Of a stretch of DNA of 64,000 bases, positions 18,259 through 25,609 are shown in pieces. Position numbers and translations under genes: made by a program. The notes beneath the pieces are model-generated. The model did no database searches. It was not told where the DNA came from and saw only the letters and a program-made list of their open reading frames with translations. How positions within the stretch are numbered: position 1 is the stretch's first letter; the number at the start of each line of letters is the position of its first letter. This stretch comes from an uncultured Isosphaeraceae bacterium (lineage in GTDB: Bacteria; Planctomycetota; Planctomycetia; Isosphaerales; Isosphaeraceae), in contig CAMFLR010000003.1 in NCBI GenBank assembly GCA_945957605.1, forward strand, positions 558,001 to 622,000. The letters are read 5' to 3'.

Positions 18259-18558
18259 ATGCTCGCCTTCTTGAAGTCGGTATTTGCCAAACCGAAGCGG
18301 CTGGATTCGCTCGTGGTGACCGTCTATTCACGCGAAGGTTGCACTTGCTGCGACAAGGCGATGGCGATTCTCGAAGATTACCAGGCGCGGCACCATTTTC
18401 AGATCAACATCGTTGATATCGATACCGATCCCGCTCTGGTTGATCTCTACGGCCTCGAAGTGCCGGTGATTGCAGTCGATGGCAAGGTGCGATTCAAGGG
18501 GAAGATCAAGACGGTGCTGCTTGATCGTTTGATCGAAGCAGCACCAGCGTCTGAGTAA
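18259..18558 (+). CDS. Glutaredoxin-like (DUF836-type) protein
   Basis: 99 residues. A thioredoxin-fold core reads VTVYSREGCTCCDKA, with Cys28, Cys30 and Cys31, followed by INIVDIDTDP and the cis-Pro region EVPVIAVDGK. It begins 3 bases after the molybdopterin oxidoreductase, which implies co-expression. The active site CTCC departs from CPYC of classical glutaredoxins. A redox or thiol-transfer role is inferred. Confidence 0.8.
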   Translation: MLAFLKSVFAKPKRLDSLVVTVYSREGCTCCDKAMAILEDYQARHHFQINIVDIDTDPALVDLYGLEVPVIAVDGKVRFKGKIKTVLLDRLIEAAPASE

Positions 18559-18570
18559 GCGCAACAAAAA

Positions 18571-18602
18571 AGCGGCGTCTCTCATCAAGGAGAAACGCCG
18601 CT
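18571..18602. terminator. Hairpin terminator between convergent genes
   Basis: AGCGGCGT pairs with ACGCCGCT, extended by an inner CTC/GAG pairing. It is preceded by a run of A and so can act on the minus strand; it also closes the plus-strand operon. Confidence 0.75.
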
Positions 18603-18625
18603 CGTTGTTCTTCAATTTTGGATGA

Positions 18626-19834
18626 TCAACCGAAATAGCGCGTCGCGCGGGCGATCACTTCGGGATAGTCGATGCCGAAGTAGCACGACTTCTTGATCGC
18701 GGCCAGATCGACATTCGCCCCGTCTCGCGCCGCAGAAGTGAGCGCCGAGTAAAGATCGCGGCCCTTGTTGCTGCGATCTTGCTCGTGATACGTCACATAG
18801 CGGGCGATATCGCGGAAGGCGAAATCGGTGCCGGCGGCGTGAGCCTCGCACGACGGGCATCCGGGGCACATCGTCCGACGGCTTCCCATCACAACCTTTT
18901 CGAGTTGCTCGACCATCGAAACGTGCAACGGCGCCTTGTAGCCGTGTGCCGCGGAGATGCTCGAACGCATCTGGTCGAAGTTGCCGATCGAATTGCAAAT
19001 CGCCGAGATGCGCGGGTCGCTCCAGACCGCTTGCAGCAAAGCTTGCTGCGTCGTGAGGCCCATCTTTTCGAACTCAGGGACACGCGTGGGCACATTGCCG
19101 GCGTGCCGCAGAGTCTTCATCGCGATCAGGCCGATGCCTTTTTCGTGACAGGCCGTCAATGCCCGGTCGAACTCACCGCCACGCTCGTAGAACGGCGTGT
19201 AGAAAACCATGAGAGCGTCGAGGAATCCGCCGTCGGCCGCAGCCTGGATGTACTCAGGTCCACCGTGGCAGGAGAAGCCGACCATCTTCACCTTGCCGGA
19301 TGATCGCAGCTTGTCGGCGACTTTGCGGAACGTCTCGCTCTTGGGCCAGTTCACCGATTCCTTGCCGTAAACTTCGGGGCAAAGCTGGTGAATGAAGAAG
19401 AGGTCGAGATAGGTCGTCCCAAGCGCTTCGAGACGCTTGTCGATCATCTCGAGCATCTGCTCGGGGCCATGCTTGGGATAATCCTTCGAGACCAGGAAGA
19501 TTTCCTTCCTGCGCTCGGGATTGCGGGCGAACCATTCGCGATAGACCGACTCTTCGTGAGCGTGGCCGTATTTCTGTGCGGTGTCGTAATACCGCATGCC
19601 TTGCGACCAGGCGCGATTGATCAGATTCATCGCGCTGGTTGGCGGCATATCGCCACCCATCGCCAGCATCGAAACGTTCGGGCCGTTTTTGCCGAGCTTA
19701 CGGGTAGGAAGAAGGTCGGGCTTGGGAGCCGCCGGCTCATCGGCGTGAACTGCGCTCGCCGCAACAACTGCTGCGCCCGCCACACTCAGGCCCTGAACGA
19801 AGTCGCGCCGGCTCAGCTCGTTCTCGGATTGCAC
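18626..19834 (-). CDS. Tat-exported aldo/keto reductase with C-terminal cysteine cluster
   Basis: 402 residues from GTG at 19834, chosen because AGGAG sits 8 bases upstream; a TTG six codons earlier is weaker. The twin-arginine leader is SRRDFVQGLSVAGAA. The AKR core has YYDTAQKYG, LFFIHQLC and VGFSCHG. The C-terminal extension has CPGCPSC, suited to an iron-sulfur cluster. The Tat route fits export with a folded cofactor. A paralogue with a different cysteine spacing is at 40957-42180. Substrate unknown. Confidence 0.88.
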   Translation of the reverse strand: MQSENELSRRDFVQGLSVAGAAVVAASAVHADEPAAPKPDLLPTRKLGKNGPNVSMLAMGGDMPPTSAMNLINRAWSQGMRYYDTAQKYGHAHEESVYREWFARNPERRKEIFLVSKDYPKHGPEQMLEMIDKRLEALGTTYLDLFFIHQLCPEVYGKESVNWPKSETFRKVADKLRSSGKVKMVGFSCHGGPEYIQAAADGGFLDALMVFYTPFYERGGEFDRALTACHEKGIGLIAMKTLRHAGNVPTRVPEFEKMGLTTQQALLQAVWSDPRISAICNSIGNFDQMRSSISAAHGYKAPLHVSMVEQLEKVVMGSRRTMCPGCPSCEAHAAGTDFAFRDIARYVTYHEQDRSNKGRDLYSALTSAARDGANVDLAAIKKSCYFGIDYPEVIARATRYFG

Positions 19835-19982
19835 GATCGTTTCTCCTGCCAAGGGGCAGAGCGTAACGGAGGCGGGAAAATGTTCAACATATCTGAACAG
19901 CCGGGCGGGGTTACGTCAAGGCGGGGTCGGTTCAGAATGACGCGTGCCTCGGATTTCCGCGACGAATCCGGAACCATTTCAT

Positions 19983-20432
19983 CTAGCGGCGGTAAAGGTA
20001 GCTCAGGAATCGGTTCAAACTGTGCCGCGCAGCAGTGAGTGGTATTTGCACGATGGTATCGGGCTCGTGATGATGCGCGAGAAAGTTGCGATATCTCCGT
20101 ACGTTGTGAGCCTCGGTTGACAGGTCATAATCAATGTGAGCGGACGCTGCAACGCCTTCGATCAAATCCCGAACACGGAACGGAACATCGGTTGGTCGAT
20201 AAGTCCGCCAGTATTGCCTGAGGGCAGCTTCAAACTCGGCGAACATACGAATGAGAAACGTGCCTTCGAGGTTCTCTCTCGCGCGGGCAATATCGGGGAA
20301 AGCAACGCCGCGCAAGATAGTCGGGTCGAGTTTCGCCTTTTCCCAAAGCAGTTCGGATGAGAGTCGAATTGCGACGAACTCGCGTTCGACCGCTTTGAGC
20401 TGACGCGTCCAATTGAGGTAGTCAAACGGCAT
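19983..20432 (-). CDS. HEPN-like protein, second gene of an overlapping pair
   Basis: 149 residues, mostly helical. Near the C-terminus RNFLAH (Arg115, Asn116, His120) matches the R(N)x3-5H motif of the HEPN superfamily, many of which are metal-independent RNases. An upstream helix with AEFEAALRQYW fits the acidic, aromatic helix of HEPN proteins. The start overlaps the previous gene by 11 bases, so translation is likely coupled. Whether it is a toxin, a phage-defence effector or a non-catalytic helical domain is undecided. Confidence 0.55.
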   Translation of the reverse strand: MPFDYLNWTRQLKAVEREFVAIRLSSELLWEKAKLDPTILRGVAFPDIARARENLEGTFLIRMFAEFEAALRQYWRTYRPTDVPFRVRDLIEGVAASAHIDYDLSTEAHNVRRYRNFLAHHHEPDTIVQIPLTAARHSLNRFLSYLYRR

Positions 20433-20862
20433 TCTGGCACATCTCGTCGAGCACGAACTGCAAGGTCTCCTTATTGAGAAGCTTGGATTCGGGTTCGTGC
20501 ATCGAAGTCAATGCGGCAGGAGTGTGGTGAACGTGCCATTGGCCGTCGTAGAAGTACAGGCTCGCGATGTCGTCGAGTCCTGGCATCAGGTAGAGATCGA
20601 CGACGCCATCGACGCCGGGGGCAGAGCGAGTGATTGGCTCCAGGAGCACTTTAGTAAAGTTCTTCTGAATGATAAGTCCTGGGGCATTGTAGCGGCCGAT
20701 CGCCGAGTCTTGCATCGCCTTCGGTACGTCTTTCACTGACCAGCCAAGCTCGATCGCCCAGGCGCGGATCGTGGCAACCAATTCTCCCAGGATTCGCAGC
20801 CAGGATTCGAATGGTTCCTGGTCGCCGTCCTCGGCATGTTTTGAAGAGTCGAGCGTTGCCAT
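20422..20862 (-). CDS. Unrecognised conserved protein, first gene of the HEPN-like pair
   Basis: 146 residues from ATG at 20862, preceded by GGAG at proper spacing. An acidic N-terminus leads to a Trp-rich helix (SWLRILGELVATIRAWAIELGW). A central region has LLEPITR, then VDLYLMPGLDDIASLYFYDGQWH and a helical end. The DDIASLYFYDG hairpin looks like a conserved structural core. I cannot name a family. Its 3' end overlaps the HEPN-like gene by 11 bases, so it may be an antitoxin, a partner or a regulator of that protein. Confidence 0.55.
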   Translation of the reverse strand: MATLDSSKHAEDGDQEPFESWLRILGELVATIRAWAIELGWSVKDVPKAMQDSAIGRYNAPGLIIQKNFTKVLLEPITRSAPGVDGVVDLYLMPGLDDIASLYFYDGQWHVHHTPAALTSMHEPESKLLNKETLQFVLDEMCQNAV

Positions 20863-20985
20863 CACTGATCTCCAAGGCAATCCAAAAATACCGATTGCCA
20901 CGACTAAGATTATAGGAATTCACTCAATTGAGCACCATGAATTGCCGCGCTCAATCAAAACAGCATTGCATTCCGATCATCAGAT

Positions 20986-22041
20986 TCAGTCGACATCATT
21001 CCTCCGTACCGCAAACCGTAACTTTGCCGAACTCGACCGTGGATTCTCTCGCTGTTCCTCAGGCGTTGGGCGTTCGAGTGTCGCACAAATCGAGGCGTAT
21101 TCTCCGGCCTGCAGTCCGGCCTTCAATGCGGTCTTCACGCGGCGATCTTCGCCCGAATGAAACGACAAAATCGCCACGCGGCCACCGGGTTTAAGACAGC
21201 TTGGAAGCGAACGAAGGAAGGCGTCGAGGGATCCGAATTCGTCGTTGACGGCGATGCGCAGGGCCTGGAACACCCGGCGAATCGTGTCGTCGGTCTCGCG
21301 CTGAAAGCGGATGGCGGCTTGGCGGACAACTTCGACAAGCCCCTGAGTTGTCGCGATCGGCTCGCGACGATGCGCGCGAACAATTGCCGCTGCAAGTTCG
21401 GTGGCGTGCGGCTCGTCGGCATTTTCGCTCAGGATCTCGGCCAGACTGGCTTCGCTTACTTCTGACAACAAGGCAGAGGCGGGGCGGCCTTTTTCGGGGT
21501 TCATCCGCATGTCGAGCGGGCCGGCGGTCTTGAAGCTGAATCCTCGATCGGGATTGTCGATTTGCATCGAGGACAGACCGAGGTCGGCGAGCACCATGTC
21601 GACACCGCCGGGCCAGAATTCGGCGATGACACGCGGGAACGCGGCGAAGTTGGTCCGTTTGACAATCAGTGATTCCGGTGGGAATCCGAGCGCTCGCAGC
21701 CGCTCTTCGGTCTTGGGCAGCTCGATCGGGTCGGCGTCGAGGCCGATCAGCGTGCCGCCAGGTTGGATCGACTTGAGGATCTCGCGCGCGTGGCCGCCGA
21801 AACCGAGCGTGCAGTCGACCGCGGTTTCGCCAGGTTGGGGATTCAGGACACGCATGATTTCGGTGACCATGATCGGTCTGTGCGTCCCGGCGGGTGTCTT
21901 GCCGCTTGCGAGCACCTTGGCGACGTCTTCGGGATACTTCTCGGCGTTGAGTTCCTTGTACTTGTCGCGAAAGTCGCGCGGGTTCTTCCCGCGATAGCGC
22001 GGTCGACGACGGTGCGGGTTTTCGGGGTTCGAGTCGTTCAT
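20986..22041 (-). CDS. rsmH: 16S rRNA (cytosine-1402-N4) methyltransferase
   Basis: 351 residues. HRPIMVTEI (54-62) marks the usual start of the enzyme, and the SAM motif is VDCTLGFGGHA (75-85). GLSSMQID and RGFSF are present. The C-terminal LSFHSGEDR and the final KLRFAVRR are typical. About 50 residues of basic, low-complexity N-terminus precede the fold. In most bacteria rsmH (mraW) opens the division and cell-wall cluster; here it stands alone with a DinB gene upstream. Confidence 0.92.
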   Translation of the reverse strand: MNDSNPENPHRRRPRYRGKNPRDFRDKYKELNAEKYPEDVAKVLASGKTPAGTHRPIMVTEIMRVLNPQPGETAVDCTLGFGGHAREILKSIQPGGTLIGLDADPIELPKTEERLRALGFPPESLIVKRTNFAAFPRVIAEFWPGGVDMVLADLGLSSMQIDNPDRGFSFKTAGPLDMRMNPEKGRPASALLSEVSEASLAEILSENADEPHATELAAAIVRAHRREPIATTQGLVEVVRQAAIRFQRETDDTIRRVFQALRIAVNDEFGSLDAFLRSLPSCLKPGGRVAILSFHSGEDRRVKTALKAGLQAGEYASICATLERPTPEEQRENPRSSSAKLRFAVRRNDVD

Positions 22042-22072
22042 GCGCCACTGAATCTAACTGGAGAAATGACAA

Positions 22073-22096
22073 CGCCCTCCGGAGGTGCGGAGGGCG
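22073..22096 (-). terminator. Hairpin after the DinB gene
   Basis: A perfect 9-base stem (CGCCCTCCG) with a 6-base loop, between the DinB stop and the rsmH start. It has no T run, so factor-independent termination is not certain. Confidence 0.55.
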
Positions 22097-22134
22097 CGTT
22101 CCTGCGACATTCAGTGTAGCAAAATGGCCGAGGC

Positions 22135-22626
22135 TTAGATCGCGACCGCCTTGCCAAGCGCGCGACGAACGGCGACGTACTGGCCGACGTGCATCAACTC
22201 GTGGTTGGCGATCAGCATCAGCGTGGCGCCGTTGGTGGGGGCAAAGCCCTTGAGCGCCTCGGGGCCGGGAGCGTCGAGTTCGGCGTCGGAAATCTCGGCG
22301 AGCACTTTTTTCGTCGCCGCGCGCTGGGCTTCGTAGAGCGCGGAGTACTGCTCCAAAGTCAGGTACTTCGAGGGATCGTCGATGTTCGTCTGGTGACGAC
22401 CGTGGCCTTCCTCGAAGTTTTCGGGAACCGCGGGGCTTGCGCCGGGACGGATGTGTTCGACGAAGCTTCGTTCCGCCGTCAGCAAGTGCCCAAGCTGCCA
22501 CGCCATGTGGTTCATGCCGGGTACGGGTCGAACGAGCAGGTCGGCGTCTGTCAGGTCCTTGAGGTAGCTCTTAGTGACATTTTCGGCCATGCCGAGCGAC
22601 GTGAAGATGGCGTCTTTCGCGTTCAT
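22135..22626 (-). CDS. DinB-family protein
   Basis: 163 residues, a four-helix bundle type. The three metal-ligand histidines of the DinB/YfiT fold are suggested by MAWQLGHLL near the start and by NHELMHVGQ at the end. No signal peptide. Members include thiol-dependent transferases and many proteins with no known reaction. Here the fold is well supported but the activity is not. Confidence 0.8.
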   Translation of the reverse strand: MNAKDAIFTSLGMAENVTKSYLKDLTDADLLVRPVPGMNHMAWQLGHLLTAERSFVEHIRPGASPAVPENFEEGHGRHQTNIDDPSKYLTLEQYSALYEAQRAATKKVLAEISDAELDAPGPEALKGFAPTNGATLMLIANHELMHVGQYVAVRRALGKAVAI

Positions 22627-22774
22627 CGGGAACCTGGGTCCTGGAGGAAAGGAGAGAGGTTACGCACCTCGATTCTTAGCGACGTCGTCAAGGGGTGCAT
22701 TTTGCGACATCAAGACCGAGCCGTACATGCACCGAATCGAACGTCCAACAGATTCTCACGATTGAGCCAGGATT

Positions 22775-23794
22775 TCACTTTTGCGCCGTTTTTGCCGGTT
22801 CGATTTCGAAGTCGGCGATGAAGAGCTGACTGGTGCCGTCAGCCGCGCGTCCTTTCGAGGTCCAGAGCATTTTCGTGCCGTCAGCGCTGAAGACAGGCAG
22901 GCCATCGAATCCTTCGCGATAGGTGATTCGTTCCTGCTTGCCCGTCTCGGTGTCCATCCAGTAGACCTCGTAATTCTGGTGGCCGTGCAGGCTCGTCGAG
23001 TAGACGATATGCCGGCTGTCTTTCCAGAAGTACGGGCCCCAGTTCACTGCGTCGTTGCTCGTCAGGGCACGTTCGTTCTTGCCGTCCGGCGTGTTGATGA
23101 AGATCTGGAGGAGGTCGTTTTCCTTGCGATCGCTCCGGTAGATGATTTTCTTACCGTCGGGCGAGAAGAACGGGCCGCCGTCGTAACCCTTCGCGTTTGT
23201 GATCCTGCGCGGGTTTTTGCCGTCGGCGTCCATGATGTAAATCTCGGCGTTGCCATCGCGGAAGGAGGTGAAGATGATCTCCTTGCCGTCGGACGAGTAG
23301 CTGCCCTCAGCGTCGTAGCCGGGGGTGTCGGTCAGGCGGACGAGATGCTTGCCGTCGAGGTCGGCCTTGAAGATGTCCATCACGGGATCGAAATCCCAGC
23401 GATACCGCTCACTTCGGCTATAGGCGGGGCCTTTTTTCGCTTCAGCAGTCTTATCGGCGGCAAGGTGCGTTGAGGCGAAAAGAATCGACATCCCATCGGG
23501 ATGAAAATAGCTGCACGTGCACTTGCCTTTGCCCGTTGAGACGAGCTTCGGTTTGGCGCCGGGAGTCAGGCTTTGGGTGTAGATCTGGTAGTCGCCCTGT
23601 GCTTCCTGCGACGCCTGGAAGATGATCGACTTGCCATCGGGGCTGAAGTAGCCTTCGCCAGCCCTGCCGAAGCCGGTTGTTACTTGTCGGATATTCTTGA
23701 GGTGGCGGGCTTCGAGCTTATCGGCCTCGGCGGTTGAGGGTTTGTCGAGGGCTGCGCCGGTGAGGAAGCTTGTGAGCAACAGAATGGATAGCAT
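22775..23794 (-). CDS. Exported TolB-like beta-propeller protein
   Basis: 339 residues with a signal peptide (1-15). WD40-like PD40 repeats follow, each with FSPDGKxIIFxS or a variant (for example YSSDGKEIIFTSF and FSPDGKKIIYRS); at least five are visible. The architecture is that of TolB-like propellers, without the N-terminal TolB domain. It probably binds other proteins or ligands in the periplasm. There are no tol/pal genes nearby, so I do not call it TolB. GGAG upstream supports ATG at 23794. Confidence 0.8.
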   Translation of the reverse strand: MLSILLLTSFLTGAALDKPSTAEADKLEARHLKNIRQVTTGFGRAGEGYFSPDGKSIIFQASQEAQGDYQIYTQSLTPGAKPKLVSTGKGKCTCSYFHPDGMSILFASTHLAADKTAEAKKGPAYSRSERYRWDFDPVMDIFKADLDGKHLVRLTDTPGYDAEGSYSSDGKEIIFTSFRDGNAEIYIMDADGKNPRRITNAKGYDGGPFFSPDGKKIIYRSDRKENDLLQIFINTPDGKNERALTSNDAVNWGPYFWKDSRHIVYSTSLHGHQNYEVYWMDTETGKQERITYREGFDGLPVFSADGTKMLWTSKGRAADGTSQLFIADFEIEPAKTAQK

Positions 23795-23908
23795 GGGCGT
23801 GTCTCCGATCGCGCGACGGGCAGATGTGGCTCAGAAGCCTCCGACCGCATAGTATAGGGGCGACATGAAGGCTCGCCAAGCACCCGCAAAGCTCCTCGTG
23901 AGGCTCCT

Positions 23909-24457
23909 GTGAAAATCTACACGAAAGCCGGCGACAGCGGCATGACCGGCCTGCTCGGCTCAGGCCGCTACGCCAAGGACGAGCCGCGGATTGTCGCTTA
24001 CGGCACAGTCGACGAGTTGAACGCCGTCATCGGAATGGCCCGCGCGAGTCTTTCCGACGCCAAGGTCGACCCCATGCTCGCACGCGTGCAGGACGATTTG
24101 TTCCGCGCCGGCGCAGCTCTGGCGGATCCCGATCCCGATGGTCGGTTCCATAACGTCGTCGATCCCGACATGACGGCGCAACTCGAAGTTTGGATCGACG
24201 GGATGGAGTCGGAATTGCCGCCGCTTACACAGTTTGTGCTGCCGGGCGGAACACCCGCAGGCGCGGCCCTTCACCTGGCGCGGACCGTTTGCCGACGCGC
24301 TGAGCGTGAGGTGGTGAAACTCAGTCGCGTGGCGGGCGAATCGGTGCCGACGACGGTGGTGATCTACCTTAATCGTCTGAGCGATTTTCTCTTCGTACTG
24401 GCGCGGGCGGTGAACAATCGCGCCGGCGTGAAAGACACGTTCTGGACCGGAATATGA
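23909..24457 (+). CDS. Cob(I)alamin adenosyltransferase, PduO type
   Basis: 182 residues. The N-terminal ATP motif YTKAGDSGMTGLLG and the following VAYGTVDELNA are diagnostic. The C-terminal RRAEREVV and LNRLSDFLFVLAR are also present. It converts cob(I)alamin and ATP to adenosylcobalamin in the cytoplasm. It overlaps the next gene by four bases (ATGA), which implies coupling. No cobalamin riboswitch is visible in the 114-base gap upstream. Confidence 0.93.
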   Translation: MKIYTKAGDSGMTGLLGSGRYAKDEPRIVAYGTVDELNAVIGMARASLSDAKVDPMLARVQDDLFRAGAALADPDPDGRFHNVVDPDMTAQLEVWIDGMESELPPLTQFVLPGGTPAGAALHLARTVCRRAEREVVKLSRVAGESVPTTVVIYLNRLSDFLFVLARAVNNRAGVKDTFWTGI

Positions 24458-25215
24458 AGCTTGCCGGCGCGACGATTCTCATCACCGGTGGGCGACGTGT
24501 CGGCCGGGAGTTGGCGTTAAGGCTGGGCGAATGCGGCGCCCGGATTGCGCTGACGTATCACACGAGCAAGGAAATCGCCGAGCAAGCTGTCGAGGAGATC
24601 GAAACAGCGGGCAGCGAAGCGATCGCGCTAGCCGCCGACCTGACCGACGCCGAACAAGCTGAGCGAAGCGTGCGTGCGGTGGTTGAAAAATGGGGCCGGC
24701 TCGACGTGCTTGTGAACATGGCGAGCGTTTACAAGCGCACGCCGTTTCGCGAGCTTCAGCCCAGCGACTTCGACCGCATGATCGCTGCAAATCTTGCCGC
24801 GCCGTACCACACGGCGATTGCCGCGGGCAAGGCGATGCTCGAGCAAAACGCGATCGACGGCGTGCAAGGCAAAATCATCAACATTGGCGACTGGGCGACC
24901 GATCGTCCCTATCGCGATTATTTGCCTTATCTCGCGGCGAAAGGCGGGCTCACGACGTTCACGCAAGCCCTGGCCGTCGAGCTTGCGCCGGGAATTGCAG
25001 TGAATATGGTGCAGCCAGCGATGGTCGCCGCGCCCGAGGGTTTTAGCGAGGCGGACGAGCAGCGGGTAATTGAGCAGATTCCGCTACGTCGTTCTGGTAC
25101 GCCGAGTGATGTGAATAATTTGATCGTGTATTTGATTCTGGGGACGAACTTCGTGACAGGCTCGCTGTTTCGCGTTGATGGTGGACGGTTTTTGGGGGAT
25201 TCGATCGGCGAGTGA
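24454..25215 (+). CDS. Short-chain dehydrogenase resembling pteridine reductases
   Basis: 253 residues. The NADP motif is TGGRRVGREL, and the YxxxK pair lies in YLAAK. The usual catalytic Ser is replaced: the strand reads INIGDWAT, with Asp where classical SDRs have Ser. An Asp at this point is characteristic of PTR1- and FolM-like pterin reductases. It overlaps the cobalamin adenosyltransferase by four bases. The role in dihydropterin reduction is inferred from the motif only. Confidence 0.8.
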   Translation: MKLAGATILITGGRRVGRELALRLGECGARIALTYHTSKEIAEQAVEEIETAGSEAIALAADLTDAEQAERSVRAVVEKWGRLDVLVNMASVYKRTPFRELQPSDFDRMIAANLAAPYHTAIAAGKAMLEQNAIDGVQGKIINIGDWATDRPYRDYLPYLAAKGGLTTFTQALAVELAPGIAVNMVQPAMVAAPEGFSEADEQRVIEQIPLRRSGTPSDVNNLIVYLILGTNFVTGSLFRVDGGRFLGDSIGE

Positions 25216-25609
25216 TCGAGTGTTGAGAGATCGCTCGGGCTCTGGGTTGAACTGCAAGCAGGCCAGCCGCATTCTTCGTTTCCGTCGTTACTTTAATATT
25301 CAAAAATTTAATACATCATTAAGGTTGAAGTGCCTCCTGTTATATGACTGAAGAGTTTTGAACAGAAGCGAGCGAAGGTAACGAAGAAAGCAAATCCTCA
25401 CGGGACCGACGCTTGAACATGGAGCGTCTCAGAGTGGTCGCGATAGATACTTCGCTGAAACTCGAAACGCGATATTTCCGGCCGAATGCGTAGATTTGTC
25501 GGTGTGGCTACAGTCGGAGGGTGAAGCTCGAAACGGGGAGAGTTCGCTCAGTTCAGCCTTCGTATCAAAAATCGAATCATGTGTATGAGAATGCACTAAT
25601 TTGCGCAGT
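25216..25609. other. AT-rich spacer between convergent genes
   Basis: 394 bases with several AT-rich runs and no open frame of note. No strong terminator hairpin or RNA gene is visible, although both flanking genes end here. Confidence 0.55.

Noticed and set aside
23795..23908. Possible cobalamin riboswitch before the adenosyltransferase
   Set aside because: The gap is too short and lacks a B12-box-like sequence.
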